Notes under the pieces: generated by a model
Seen by the model: only the letters and a program-made list of their open reading frames with translations
Databases searched by the model: none
What the model was told of the DNA's origin: nothing
Source: Symmetrospora coprosmae
Taxonomy: Eukaryota; Basidiomycota; Cystobasidiomycetes; Symmetrosporaceae
Reading direction: 5' to 3'
Length of the DNA: 64,000 nucleotides
Assembly: GCA_008802785.1 (NCBI GenBank)
Contig: VUYT01000001.1
Location: 1 to 64,000, forward strand
Position numbers and translations under genes: made by a program
Shown here: positions 10,676 to 21,505 of the stretch, piece after piece
How the letters are laid out: each line of letters begins with the position of its first letter
Position numbering within the stretch: position 1 is the first letter of the stretch

Positions 10676-13600
10676 ATGAAAGGTTCGTCATCTCCAGCTT
10701 CCCCGATTTCCCCTTCTGCCCTCTCCCGTTCCCCCTCCGTCATCTCGCTTGGCAGCAGCAACGAAGTCATGGCACAGCCCGACCCTGTTGTTGCGAGCTC
10801 CGTCGCGAGTCTTTCCCCGTCCGCCCTGAAGGGCATCATGGCCAGCGTCTACGCTCAGCAGAAGCGACATCTCATGGATCTCGTCAATCAGATTCGCTCA
10901 ACTGGCACTTCCCTCGATATCGAGTGCGTGCCGCTATTTTGGCATTGCAACCCTGCCCCACTTGTGGATTCAGAACTAACGTAACTATTCTGCTCTTTCC
11001 CTGGGGCTTCCTAGCCTCCCGACTATCGTCGTTGCCGGCAACCAGTCCAGCGGGAAGAGCTCAGTCATCGAAGCCATCTCAGGCGTAAGTCTCATGCTGT
11101 GTCTGCGTTGGTTGCGCAAACATCGTCGGACGCGAAGTAGTGCCAACTTTCTCGTCTCCCGACCTGCATCCGCAGATCACCCTCCCCAGAGCTGCAGGCA
11201 CCTGTACGCGCGTGCCGACCGAGGTCCGTCTCCACGAGGATGCTGACCAGTGGACCTGCAAGATCATGTTGCGCTTTGAGACTGATGAGCATGGCAATGT
11301 GGGCCTATTTACACGTATGCTCTAGTCAACGTCGTTCTGACACCTCCCGATATGGCCCACACCGACAGGCACGAGACTCGATCTCCGAGATAATCTCCGG
11401 CGAGTCAATCACCGATCCCTCTCTCGTAGAGACAGCCCTTCGCCGCGCCCAGCTGGCCACCCTCAACCCTTCCGCCGACCCCGCCCGCTCCGTGAACTAC
11501 GAGCTTCCAGAAGCCGAGGAACCACTCCCTTTTGGATCCGTCAAGCAGCTCGCTTTCAGCAAGAACATCGTGTACATCGACGTTTCCGGACCCAAAGTCA
11601 CAGACCTTACTCTTATCGACCTTCCCGGTATCATACAGTCGGTCGCCAAAGGCGAGGACAAGGCCAACATCAACCTCGTTACCGACCTGGTCAAACATTA
11701 CATTGAGAAGGATTGTTTGATCCTCCTGTCATCACGATGAAGGCTGAGCCCTCCCTCACGTCTAGCAGGACCCCTCTCGCTGGCCTTACGATGACACAGC
11801 CCATCCTTTCTGCAGACGACATCCAATGCCAAAAGGCTGTCACGATGGCCAACGAGGCCGATCCCGAGGGCAAGCGTACCATCGGTTCGTCTCCTCCGAC
11901 TAACATTATCAGAGCTTCTTGCTGACCTCTGTCGAGACACGTGGCATCAGGTGTCCTCACCAAGGCCGACACCCTCCAGGGTCGCGAGAACCAGATCTGG
12001 CTGCCTGTCGTCAAAAATGACAAGGAACATCTCGCTCACGGATACTACGTATGTCAATTCCACACACAGAACTGTTACAACGGTTTTAATGAGTCATATA
12101 CCGCACTCACAGGTGACCAGGCAGCCGAATGCCGATGAGCTCGCAGAGAACATCACGTTTGAGTCAGCTCGGGCCAAAGAAGTGGCTTTCTTCGCCAACA
12201 ATGAGCCCTGGAGAACACTCGACCTGCAGTGGCAGAAGAGGCTCGGCACCAAGAACCTGACGGTCTCGCTCAGCGACCAGCTCATGTCGTTCATCAAGGC
12301 TAAGTACGTCCTTCTTGTGTCTGGTCACAGCCGGATGCTCCTGTAACACTCTTACTTCTACTCTACTCTTGACAGGCTTCCCTCGCTGATAGAGAAATTC
12401 AACGATACCTTCGCGAAGGTGTCCAAGACTATCGAGGAACTGCCCGCAGCACCATCGCAGGAGCCCACCATGGAGATGCTCAAACTCGTCAATGGCTTCG
12501 TCCAGGACCTTGGATGCTATACCGAGGGCTCTAGGCACCATGAGAAGCTGATCCAGGATGTCAATCAAATCTACGTACGATTCAAGGGCAAAATCTGGGC
12601 CACTGCGCCACGATTTACGCCCTTCACACAGGATGAGATCGCAAAAGATGACGAGAGATCGCTATCTGCTATCGACTTTATTGGTCAGATCGAGGAGGTC
12701 AGAGACGAAGAGGCCACGCCCGGCGGTATGAGTCACAAAGTCATGGACCTTGACAGTGTCAGAGAGCACATCAAGGTGTACGGCAGCGCCCCTTCGGACC
12801 CCTGCATTAGCTGACTCTCTCAAATCCAGGTCCATTACGCGCGAGCTGCCACACAACGTCCCTTTCCCGTCTAAAGTCAGCGTCATCGAAAAGTTCATTG
12901 CTGGCTGGAAGGAGATTGCCCTTGACACGCTCGAGACTATCAGACCTATAGTCGAGACGATCATGCTCGACCTGGCGCACAAGCACTTCGGCCGATACAC
13001 CGAGGGCATGCTCCCGGCCACAATCAGATGAGCTCCCTCATCATGTGTTTGATCCTAGCCGACTCGCTGTCGCTGATGATGTTGTCCGCCGCAGCGCTGT
13101 CTGGGGAGACGAGGTGCAGATACTTGCGGACAAGACGGTCGCTGACATAGTGAGACTTGTGGAGCTCGACGCCCGCCCCTTCACGTTGAACGAGTTCTCT
13201 TTCGACAAGCTGCGGCTTAAAGTCCTCACGCACCTCAAGGACAAGCGCGCGCCCAAGCCCGCCCCAAGCACCACCGGCGGCTCGGGTGGGAACCCCGAGT
13301 CTGCTGCGTTGGCCGCGCTGGCTGCGCTCGGCTACACTGGCATCGTAGCAGCCGACCTCAAGAAGCTCCGCCCTGTCGATCCCTTCGAGACGGAGCTGGA
13401 GATCATGGCCGAAACCCGAGCCTACTTTCAGATTGCTTACAAGATCAGTGTATGATAAGCCTCGCAGTGCCCCGCGTCCTCTGTTGAACCACGTCAATCT
13501 GCACCGCGGACAGCGCATTATCGACAACCTGCCTCGACTCATTGACGCCGAATTCATCCGCCCTCTCGCCAATGTAATGCAGGATGCACTAATTACTGAG

Positions 13601-13750
13601 CTGGACATCTCAAGTGAGAAAGGTCGAGGTAGAGGCGAGGCATTCCTGGCCGAGAATGCCATGACCTCAAGCCAGCGAGAAGATTTTCTGCAGAAGCGAA
13701 AGCGACTCGCGACAGCTAGGGAGGCGATTAGGAGATTTGGCACAGAGTGA
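10676..13750 (+). CDS. Mx-like dynamin-family GTPase, frame apparently broken
   Basis: This is a large GTPase of the fungal Mx-like dynamin group. The G domain shows the P-loop GNQSSGKSSVIEAISG split by an intron, the switch threonine in GTCTRVPTEVRL, DLPG (LIDLPGIIQSV) and the base-recognition TKAD. A stalk follows (GYYVTRQPNADEL, EKFNDTFAKVSK) and a C-terminal GED (RIIDNLPRLIDAEFIRPL) ending at the TGA at 13748-13750. There is no PH domain, as usual in this group. The start may be 10676 or, in better context, 10769. At about 11727 the conserved CLILL and VITMK segments lie in different frames, and near 13025 a TGA follows PATIR with no GT donor before it. The other exons join cleanly. It is either a young pseudogene, two base-call errors, or uses non-GT introns. 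Confidence 0.78.
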
Positions 13751-13899
13751 TAGCTGTCGGGAACCAGTCGACCAGAATAGCGCCCTGCCTCGCATTTCAG
13801 ACCGCCTTTGTTGCATTCAGATTGGTACTGCGCCCGACCTTGTGTTCAGCTTGATGCTGCGAGATACACTCAGGCCTGACCGCATGCTTGCCGCCAAAT

Positions 13900-14502
13900 T
13901 CATGCCGCCTCGCCTATCTCCATCCACAAATGTACATCCTCTGACGGCGGCTTGCTGTCCTCCTGCCAATGTGACTTCCTGCACTGATAGAGCTTGCCAT
14001 TGTGAGTGACGCGGTCGTTCTTGGTGATTTTCTTATTGCTGCGCCGCTTAACGGGAAGCTCCGATTGCTCGTCGTCCTCCTCCGACGATGACGTCGAAGC
14101 TGCTTCTTCCTGCTCTTCTGGGCGCTGCTGCTGCTGCTGCTCGCCGCTTGCAGTCGAGTCTACATCGCGCCCGCCGACGTCACCGCCATCCGACCACACC
14201 TCGACTCGTGCCGGCTTGCCCTTTTTACGCTTCTTCGCGCTGACTGCTTCGTGCTTATTCTTCCACATCCCGCCGTAGAGATAATGTGGGTGCGCAGCGT
14301 CTCCATCTACCTCTCCCCCGCTGACGTCGCGCCAACAGCGGCCGGGGCAGACAAAGTGCCAGGTCCCGCTGTCATCGATGCGGCACCGGATGAGGACATC
14401 GCGCGGTGTAGCGCAGAGCGTGCATGGTTTGCTGTGGGGCGAAGCAGAGGCAGAGGAGGGCGGCACTGCTGCCGGTGCTGATGCTGTTTCGGTGGCCGCC
14501 AT
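13900..14502 (-). CDS. Conserved fungal cysteine-motif protein with CBM5/12-like C-terminus
   Basis: This single-exon gene encodes 200 residues. The N-terminal domain has a pattern I recognise as widespread in fungi but without an assigned function: CTLC, then LIRCRIDDSGTWHFVCPGRCW, SGG and a YGGMWKNKH segment (residues about 25 to 95). Its four cysteines could bind a metal. The middle is basic, then glutamine- and acid-rich; a CTG/CAG repeat near 14115-14135 encodes polyglutamine. The C-terminal 40 residues (VTHNGKLYQCRKSHW...W) resemble a type 5/12 carbohydrate-binding module. There is no signal peptide, so an intracellular protein is likely. The start at 14502 is preferred because the upstream open frame runs antisense-neutral into the promoter and the neighbouring gene. 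Confidence 0.7.
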   Translation of the reverse strand: MAATETASAPAAVPPSSASASPHSKPCTLCATPRDVLIRCRIDDSGTWHFVCPGRCWRDVSGGEVDGDAAHPHYLYGGMWKNKHEAVSAKKRKKGKPARVEVWSDGGDVGGRDVDSTASGEQQQQQRPEEQEEAASTSSSEEDDEQSELPVKRRSNKKITKNDRVTHNGKLYQCRKSHWQEDSKPPSEDVHLWMEIGEAA

Positions 14503-14734
14503 GGCTGGCGGTGACGAGGAGACAGAGAGAAGTGACGAGCACGCCCGCGAGACTCGCGACTGAACCGAGTGGCGAAAAGGAAGGTCCGCTGGTATTCCTG
14601 AACAACAAGGACGGAGACATGCTGTTCGATACATGGCAGCTAGATAAGATTCAACTGCGATTCCTGAAGCGATTCCACAACGGCCAGGTCCCGCCTGGAT
14701 CAAGAAAGAGCTAGCAAGATCAGCGCCGGCGTCA

Positions 14735-16809
14735 TCACGCGAGCGAGCCCATCGGGTCCCAAGCAGGCAGCTTGACAGCCTTGTCCGTGTCTTCGAATAC
14801 CCTGACCAGCTTCTTCGGCGCCATGTGACGCGGCACCACGATCTGATACGCGTACTGCCTGAACCACTCGGCAGTGCAGACGAAATAGCCTGTGGCGAAG
14901 GAGCATTAGCATCCGCCAAAAATCGCCTCCGTTCTTTCGGACGCACCCTTGCTTCCCGCAGTGTCACTCCAGCTGTTCTCGACGCGGTACCGGACAGGCT
15001 TGCCATCAGCGTCGAGGTGCGCGGCGACAATGACCATTGCGTGCGTCATCGAGCTTTCACCGGACTGCAGGCGCTGGGCCTTAGTCATGCCGAGAGCAGT
15101 CCCAAAGGTGCCCTCGTAGTCAAAGAGGTCGGCATCTGCGTTGCCTATGATCAGCTTGGTGCTGATCCTGTGGGTGCACGAGCGAGTGCAACGCACCCAT
15201 AATGCCCAAGGCCGAGTTGCTGCACTTGCCCACATCGCACCCAAACCAGACGGGCACATCTGCCTTGAGCATCTTGACCATGGTCTCTTCGAGGACGCGC
15301 ACCTCGGTGTTGACGTAGAGGACAGGCCTGCCTCCCCATACATTGCCGAGCCGCTCGACCGTGTAGAGCGTGTCGATGGCATTGCGGGGATCGTTGATGA
15401 GGCTGATGCACTCGTGCGCGACAAAGTTCGAAGCGAGCGACGCATAGATCTCGAGCGGGGTGAGCGTAAGTGACTGGAACTTCTTGTTCTTGTCGTAGAA
15501 CTCGTACGTGAGCTTGGCGTCCCGTGCTGGGGGCACGCCGACCGTCATAGCCAGAATGGTGTAGATCTCGCCCATCTGGGCCGTCTTGCGCGCTCGGCAG
15601 GTCGAGACTGCAATACTGACTCGCTCGGCTGTCGTCTTTGACGTCTGAGAAGCGAGGGCGTCCATTGTCTGCTTGTACAGCGCGCGCAACTCTAGGGCAT
15701 ACTCGCGGAGCTGGTCATGATCGTCAGCCTACGATTGGCCCACGGGGCAATCGCAGAAGTGGGCTCACCTTGGACGTCAACAGGCTGTTTAGGCGTCCCG
15801 AGTTGCTCGAGTGCCAGGACTCTGGGAACAGAGCTTGAGGGACGAGACCGTACTTCTCGATGAGGTTAACGACCCTGTCGGTCAGGAAAGGGAAGAAAGT
15901 CAGCCGAGAACCGCTTCCCTGCGGTGACTGACAGCGTCATCCCTCACATGTCCCACTGTCCGCCATCGTTCTCCGGGCTCTGGTTGAGGAAGTGTACGAT
16001 CCGCGAGTCGAGCGGGACGCCCTCCTCGATGAGGGATAGGTTCTGCTCGAGGAAGTAGTTACCTTTCTCGAGGCTGTCCCAGAAGAAGAGGTAGCTCTCT
16101 GCGTGGGCGCATCGTCAGCGTAGCCTGCTGTGACGGTCGCGTCGCCGCACTCACGCGAGAACTGGAAGTCATCGACATTGTACTTCTTGGCGAAGGCGAG
16201 ACGGGCGCAATTCGTCGTGGCAAACAGCCAGCAGCGGCCCGACGATTTCTGGTTCGTGACGGCTGCATGCGGTCCGTAGATGGTGGTTCAGGGCAATGCG
16301 GGCCTCAACACATGCTGTGGGGCGTGGACTCACGCGTGACCTCCGAGCTGAGCTTGAGGTTGAAGACCTGGGTGTCGGCCACTGCCGCCTTTGACGAGAC
16401 GAGATTGGCAAGGAGGTCTTGCTTGCTGTGAGCGTATATATCAGAGCGTCTCCGTCAGCGACGGGATGGGCCTCATCGCGGAGATGGGTTGCGGAGGTCC
16501 CGGACCGCGACCGGCCCCGCTTTCCCCGGCGACGCGCGGCGAGGCGTGCGGGCGCACTCACCTCAGCAAGGTGCCCACGACGTTGGCAGCCTTGTTGTCG
16601 GCGTAGGCGGCGGACCATCGTGCGAGATCGTCCTGCGTCAGGGTGGCATGCGCTGGCGCGTCGCTCTTGTTGCTGCTGCTGTGAAGGCAGGCGCGGCCCA
16701 TAGTCTGGGACAGCTTGTCCAAGGCGGCCGCGTCGAGCTGGGCCTGCTGCTTCTCCGAAGCGGTCGTGGAAGATGTGGCTGCTGCTGGAGAGGACTGAGA
16801 TGATCCCAT
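14735..16809 (-). CDS. BLH1: Bleomycin hydrolase (C1B cysteine peptidase)
   Basis: This is a papain-like aminopeptidase that forms a hexameric barrel and hydrolyses peptides, homocysteine thiolactone and bleomycin. It has a serine- and alanine-rich N-terminus starting MGSSQSS. The catalytic cysteine lies in SSGRCWLFATTNCARL, followed by a tryptophan-rich helix region (ESYLFFWDSLEKGNYFLE). The catalytic histidine is in MTHAMVIVAAH and the asparagine in YRVENSWSD. The end of the protein (residues after WFRQYAYQIVVPRH) carries the family's C-terminal tail, which plugs the active site and sets aminopeptidase specificity. The stop codon is TGA at 14735-14737. At least five short introns interrupt the gene (for example near 14900, 15145, 15750, 15920, 16110, 16320 and 16420). 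Confidence 0.93.
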
Positions 16810-17187
16810 GATGTGTATGTGGTTGTGCGTAGGAGTGCGATGGTGCAGTGGCGAAGTCAAGAGGAGTGAGAGGCCGTGCTGCATGCGATTACGCCACCAC
16901 GCCGACCCGATAAGGCCACTGGCGCGTGACTCGCAATGGCCAAACAGGCGCCCAGGGGCACTAATAGACGCAACGGAGCAGCACACATCTACTCCCGGAC
17001 GTCCCCTCGTTGGCACCCTACTCCCCTTCGAAATCGTGAGCACGCCAGCCCTCACATGTATCTGTACAATGACAAAGGCGCGGAATGGGTCAAAGAGCAG
17101 TGGAGGAGGCATGGGAACAGATAGGCAACGACTGCCATATTCGTCACTGGGCACGTCGGCGAGCAGCTCCCTGACGTGGAGACAGGA
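16810..17187. promoter_or_regulatory. Promoter region of bleomycin hydrolase
   Basis: These 378 bases lie between the start of the peptidase and the end of the SWIB gene, both on the minus strand. I see only short chance frames and no clear TATA box. Confidence 0.3.
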
Positions 17188-18693
17188 CTATCCCTCGATT
17201 GGGCTGACGGCTTTCTTCAGATACTTATCTGGCAATATTGAGACGGTCAGACAGGCGTAAATGGGGGCATTCAGGAGGGCAGGCGCAACCACTCACTCAT
17301 GGAGAACATGGTCATGGTTTTGACGCCAAAGATCTCGACGAACAGATCATCGTTGATGATTTCCGACTTCTTTGCCGGGTTTTGGAGGTTGTTCTCGCGG
17401 ATGTACGCCCAGAGCTCCTTGACGATGGTCGGGCGCGCCATCTGTGCGAGCACGAAACTCAGCTTATGGTTCCCAGTGTGCATATGCTGATCCCACCCAC
17501 CGTCTGTGCTTTGCAGACCTTCTGTAACGGCTCGCTCAACGCCAGTTCCTTCATGTATCCACCACTGCCTCCTCCACCTCCTGACGCCTTCTTTGCCGCC
17601 GTCTTCCTCTTCTTCTTTGGCTTCGCATCGCTGTCATCATCGTCGTCATCCTGGCCCTGGCTGCCATCCATGTCCTCGTCCGAGTCATCAATGGTATCGC
17701 TCGTCCGGAACTTCTTGCGCCCATTGCTGCTCGTATTCCCCGATGTCTTCTTGCCACTCGCTGATGCGCGCTTCGCCTTTTTCGCTGGCGCGCTGCCCCC
17801 TCCCCTCGTTGCTCGCCCGCCCCGCCCAGCCGCTGCATTCTCCTCTTCCTGCAGCATGCGCGCAAATTCCTCGTCCGTCATCTCTGGCTTGAGCGCGAGT
17901 GGCATCCCAGGGGACGAGGTGGGCGGATGCGCATTGTCCTCCTGCAAGCGCCGCTTCTGCGGGGAGCTCTTCAAGCCTGGCGCTGCGCTACTGCTAGACG
18001 GCTTGGGCTTTGGGCGTGCAAAAGCAGACGTTGACGGCTTCGTGTCGTCGGCGTTCTCATCGTAATCCGACCCCGAAGCATCCTCCTCGTCCTCATCCTC
18101 TCCGCCGGACGTGTGCTCGCTCTCTGCTTTCACATTCGGGCGAGATCTAGAGGAAGACGCCTCGGGAGCGTACTGCTGCTGCGACTGTCGCTGTGACGCG
18201 TGCACGGCGGCCCGGTGCTCCTCCGCTTTGACCTCTTCAACATGCTGCTCCTGCTTGACGTGAGAGGCTGACTCCTGTGCAACGCCCGTAGCATTGACGA
18301 TGCCATTGTAGAGCTCGATGACTATCGCGTCTATCCTCTTTGGATTTTGAGGGATGTTGTGCAGGGAGGGCAAGCGGGGGCCAGTGTTGCCAGAGGAAGG
18401 GCGGACGGGGGGATGGCAGGGACACAAGTCGCAGGTGGCGCATGCGGCGCAGTAGATGCAGTCGAACAAGCAGAGCGAGGGACAGAGCAGACCAACGGGC
18501 ATTCATCAGCACGCGCGTCTGCATCGTGGAGGATGCTGCACCGTAGCCCCACCTCCTTGTTGGCTTTGATGACGCTGCTCCCAAACGTCTCTGACAGGCG
18601 CGCACGCACTCGCTTGCTCGATATCGTCGCCAGGTCGACGTCCGGGGCGGTGAGGATGCTCCTGATCTCGAGCTCAATGGCGGCGAGGTCCAT
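17188..18693 (-). CDS. DEK-C and SWIB domain protein (UAF30-like chromatin factor)
   Basis: The predicted nuclear protein has an N-terminal DEK-C-like helical domain (MDLAAIELEIRSILTAPDVD...ARLSETFG), a long charged middle with serine, acidic blocks and lysine runs (SDAKPKKKRKTAAKK, a probable nuclear localisation signal), and a C-terminal SWIB/MDM2 domain. The SWIB part reads MARPTIVKELWAYIRENNLQ, then SEIINDDLFVEIFGV. After a last intron comes NKYLKKAVSPIEG with the TAG at 17188-17190. This architecture matches yeast Uaf30 and Tri1, which act in RNA polymerase I upstream activation or chromatin. Introns are also placed after the ANKE segment (near 18560) and before the SWIB domain (near 17440-17510). 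It diverges from HUT1 across 169 bases. Confidence 0.87.
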
Positions 18694-18862
18694 GTCTGCC
18701 CGTTGCTGCTATGTCTGCTGTCCCCTCCCTCTTAGCGGCTCTGAATGGGGGGAGGGAAACAGTAATAGGGAGAGGGAGAGCAACGCCGAGCTCGCAGACA
18801 TGCTCATGCTCATGCTCAGCATCCCTCTCATCCCATCCCATCCCATCCAACGGTGGAGCATC
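18694..18862. promoter_or_regulatory. Short bidirectional promoter, SWIB gene and HUT1
   Basis: Only 169 bases separate the two ATGs, which point away from each other. The interval carries a direct repeat of catcccatcccatcc near 18825-18845 and a CATGCTCATGCTCATGCTC run near 18799-18815. Confidence 0.45.
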
Positions 18863-20239
18863 ATGCCATCCACACTGCGCCTCATCGTCTGCGCCGGCGG
18901 CATCTATGCGTCCTTCCTGTCGTGGGCCCTCGTCCAGGAACGCCTGAGCACGACGCCGTACTACGCCTCGTCCACAGAGGGAGAGGCGCCGCGGTACTTT
19001 CGGCACGTCATCTTCCTCAATACGGTACAGAGCACATTCAGCGCACTGGCAGCTCTGGCATACATTGCTGCACGCAGGACAAGACCATGGAAGCAGGCTC
19101 TGGGACTGCAGCACCAGCAGCAGCCCTCGGCAGCGGCATCGCAAAAGGTGAGGGCAGCAAGGTCAAGACCACGTGCCATTCCCCCGACGCGCACAGCTCT
19201 GACACGATGCGACGGAACGACGCACTGACCTGGAACGCAGGCGAATGGACACGCTGCTGCGACGAGTCGCACCGCACCAGACTACGATGCCCGCCGGATG
19301 CTGGCGCGCTGCTTCCAGTGCGCCCTCATGGCCTCCATCGGCTCGCCCTTTGGCTACGCCGCGCTGCGATACATCGACTATCCGACCCAGATCCTCGGGA
19401 AATCATGCAAGCTCGTCCCCGTCATGTTGATGAACATTGTCCTCTACCGCCGCAAGTTCGCCCTCCACAAATACGTCGTCGTCTCGACCGTCACCCTCGG
19501 CATCAGCCTGTTCATGCTGTACGCCCCGGCCACGTCAGGGAAAGGCAATGGCAAGGGCAAAGGAGCAGCAAGCAACTCCCTCCTGGGCATTGCCCTCCTC
19601 CTCGTCAACCTCATGGTCGACGGAGCCATCAACTCGACGCAGGACGAGGTCTTTGTCCGGTACAGGATCTCCGGGAGCCAAATGATGCTCTTCATGAACG
19701 CCTTTGCCACGGCCATCACCACGACGAGCATGCTCATCCCTCTGCCCAGCATACCCATCGTCAATCCTTCCCTCCCCGGAGCAGGGCGCCACTCCGAACT
19801 CGCCAACGCCCTTGCCTTCATCCGCTCCCATCCGGCCGTCCTGAAAGATATCCTCCTCTTCAGCGGCGCAGGCGCGATAGGACAGCTCTTCATCTTTGAC
19901 ACGCTCGAACAGTTCGGCTCGCTTGCCCTCGTCACCATCACCGTCACGCGCAAGCTCTTCACGATGCTTCTCAGCCTCGTCGTCTACAATCACTGCCTCT
20001 CGCTCGGGCAGTGGGTTGGCGTCATCACAGTCTTTGCCGGGATTGGGATAGAGGCACTGGTGAAGCGGCAGGAGAGCAAGGAGAAGCAGCGTCGGAAGAA
20101 GCTGCTCAAGGCAGAGAAAGACGGAGATGGGCCTGCAGGACTCGCCGTGCCAAACGGCAGTGGTGCGCATTCCGCAGCCGGGAAGGATGGACACGCTAGC
20201 GGAGCAGTGACACCAGTCAGAATGAAGGACATCCAATAG
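18863..20239 (+). CDS. HUT1: UDP-galactose transporter homolog (SLC35B type)
   Basis: This is a nucleotide-sugar transporter of the ER membrane. The first exon encodes MPSTLRLIVCAGGIYASF and ERLSTTPY, the family's usual N-terminal helix and loop, followed by a second helix. An intron at about 19149-19240 removes a GTGAGG...GCAG segment. The second exon runs to 20239 and holds the rest: the conserved PTQILGKSCKLVPVM loop, IVLYRRKF, and about eight hydrophobic helices including FDTLEQFGSLALVTITVTRK, a hallmark of the SLC35B1/HUT1 branch. The cytosolic tail is basic with several lysine and arginine clusters. Total length is about 430 residues, slightly over the family mean because of a glycine/serine insertion. 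Confidence 0.9.
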
Positions 20240-20430
20240 GAGACCAGCTCGCCTGCTGCAGAATGTCTAAAGCTCTCATTGAAGGATTGCAACGGCGCTG
20301 CGTCCATGGATCGAGATCGAGATGAGGAGGTAGAGCAGCATTGTGTCATTCGCACTTCGCATAGCATGACTGGTGGTACAGCTCTGAAGTAGTGTAATGC
20401 TCAGCGAGTCTGGATTGCGCAGCGGGAGCA

Positions 20431-21427
20431 TCAGTCCTTGCCTAGCGCCGGATAGTCCTTCTCCTTGCGCTCCAGCCCCCGTATCTGCCATTCTCGGAGC
20501 TCTTCGTCAAAGTAGACGTGATACTGCCTCCCCGACCCTGCACCACTGCTACGTTCCGCAGCCTGCAAGACACTGAGCAGTCCTTCTTGATCCGCTAAAC
20601 GGCAATCCGGTCCGTCCTGGATGCGCAGCCGGAGGTCGCTCACGCCGCTTGCCGATGTTGGCTGGCTCGAGCTAGGTGACGTGAACACGACGGCTCCCAC
20701 AAGTTCCCTGCGCGTGAAAGCAATATCGACAGAGTGTAGCGAAGGGTCGAGTGAGATGGTGCCATAGTTGGCTTTCTGGCCGTCATCGCTTGATGGGAGA
20801 TCACTGCCGTTCGTCGATGCCGAAGAGGCGGGAAAACTATCCAGCACGAGAGACAGATCCGTGGCATTGTGCACCTCTAGAGTCGTTATGACGCCCCGCC
20901 GAACCGCAATCTTCAGATTCCGGACATCGTCTGCCGAGGATCGCGAACGTCGAGGAAGGCGAGTGTGAAGTCAGGATATCAGGCCGGTGCTCTTCGCAAG
21001 CTCTCATGCATCCTTTGATGTGCCACTGCACGCACGGATGACGAGCTTCGCGACTGTGTCCAAGATCTCGAAGGCCAGTGGGTGCGTCGGATCAGAGCCG
21101 CTCAGGTCTTGGAACACGACCAGCGTCTTTGCGTCAAGACCGCAACTAGCGCTCGACAGCTCGCGTGGAGATGCACTTGTCTGCAGCCGAATAGAATGGG
21201 TCCGGGAGAGTGGCAGAGGGGTGTAGTCCGTACGTCAGCCAGCCTCGTACGCGAACAGACACCTGAAGTGTCTGGACGGTTCCATTGCAGTAGCTGCGTC
21301 CGGGAGACACACGACTATGTAGGGAGCGCGCCGTGGAGGCAGGTTGAAGGCAGGCGGAGGCATAGCAATATTCGTCCGCTTCGTCTGCAGCAAGGTTTGG
21401 CAAGGTCAAAAGAGCACTTCCTGTCAT
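20431..21427 (-). CDS. Unrecognised conserved-looking three-exon protein
   Basis: I do not recognise this protein. Three exons can be joined with good splice sites. The first (from the ATG at 21427) reads MTGSALLTLPNLAADEADEY and ends before GTGTCTG near 21265. The second (about 21040-21190) holds LVVFQDLSGSDPTHPLAFEI and LDTVAKLVI. The third (from 20949) begins DDVRNLKIAVRRGVITTLEV and ends at 20431 with YHVYFDEELREWQIRGLERK. The total is about 275 residues, with no membrane segment or signal peptide. The third exon looks mostly like beta strands with acidic, serine-rich loops. The start lies only 78 bases from the stop of COG7, on the same strand, so their transcripts may overlap or read through. 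Confidence 0.55.
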
Positions 21428-21505
21428 GGCGTACGGAGGATGTCCTTCGGAGCGCATGATGCACTATCTAGCATTGAATAAATCGTCAGTAACACAAGTA
21501 GCGCG

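Noticed and set aside
14503-15030. N-terminal extension of the cysteine-motif protein by about 175 codons
   Set aside because: The extended frame runs through the promoter and into the coding part of bleomycin hydrolase on the same strand in another frame, so the ATG at 14502 is preferred.
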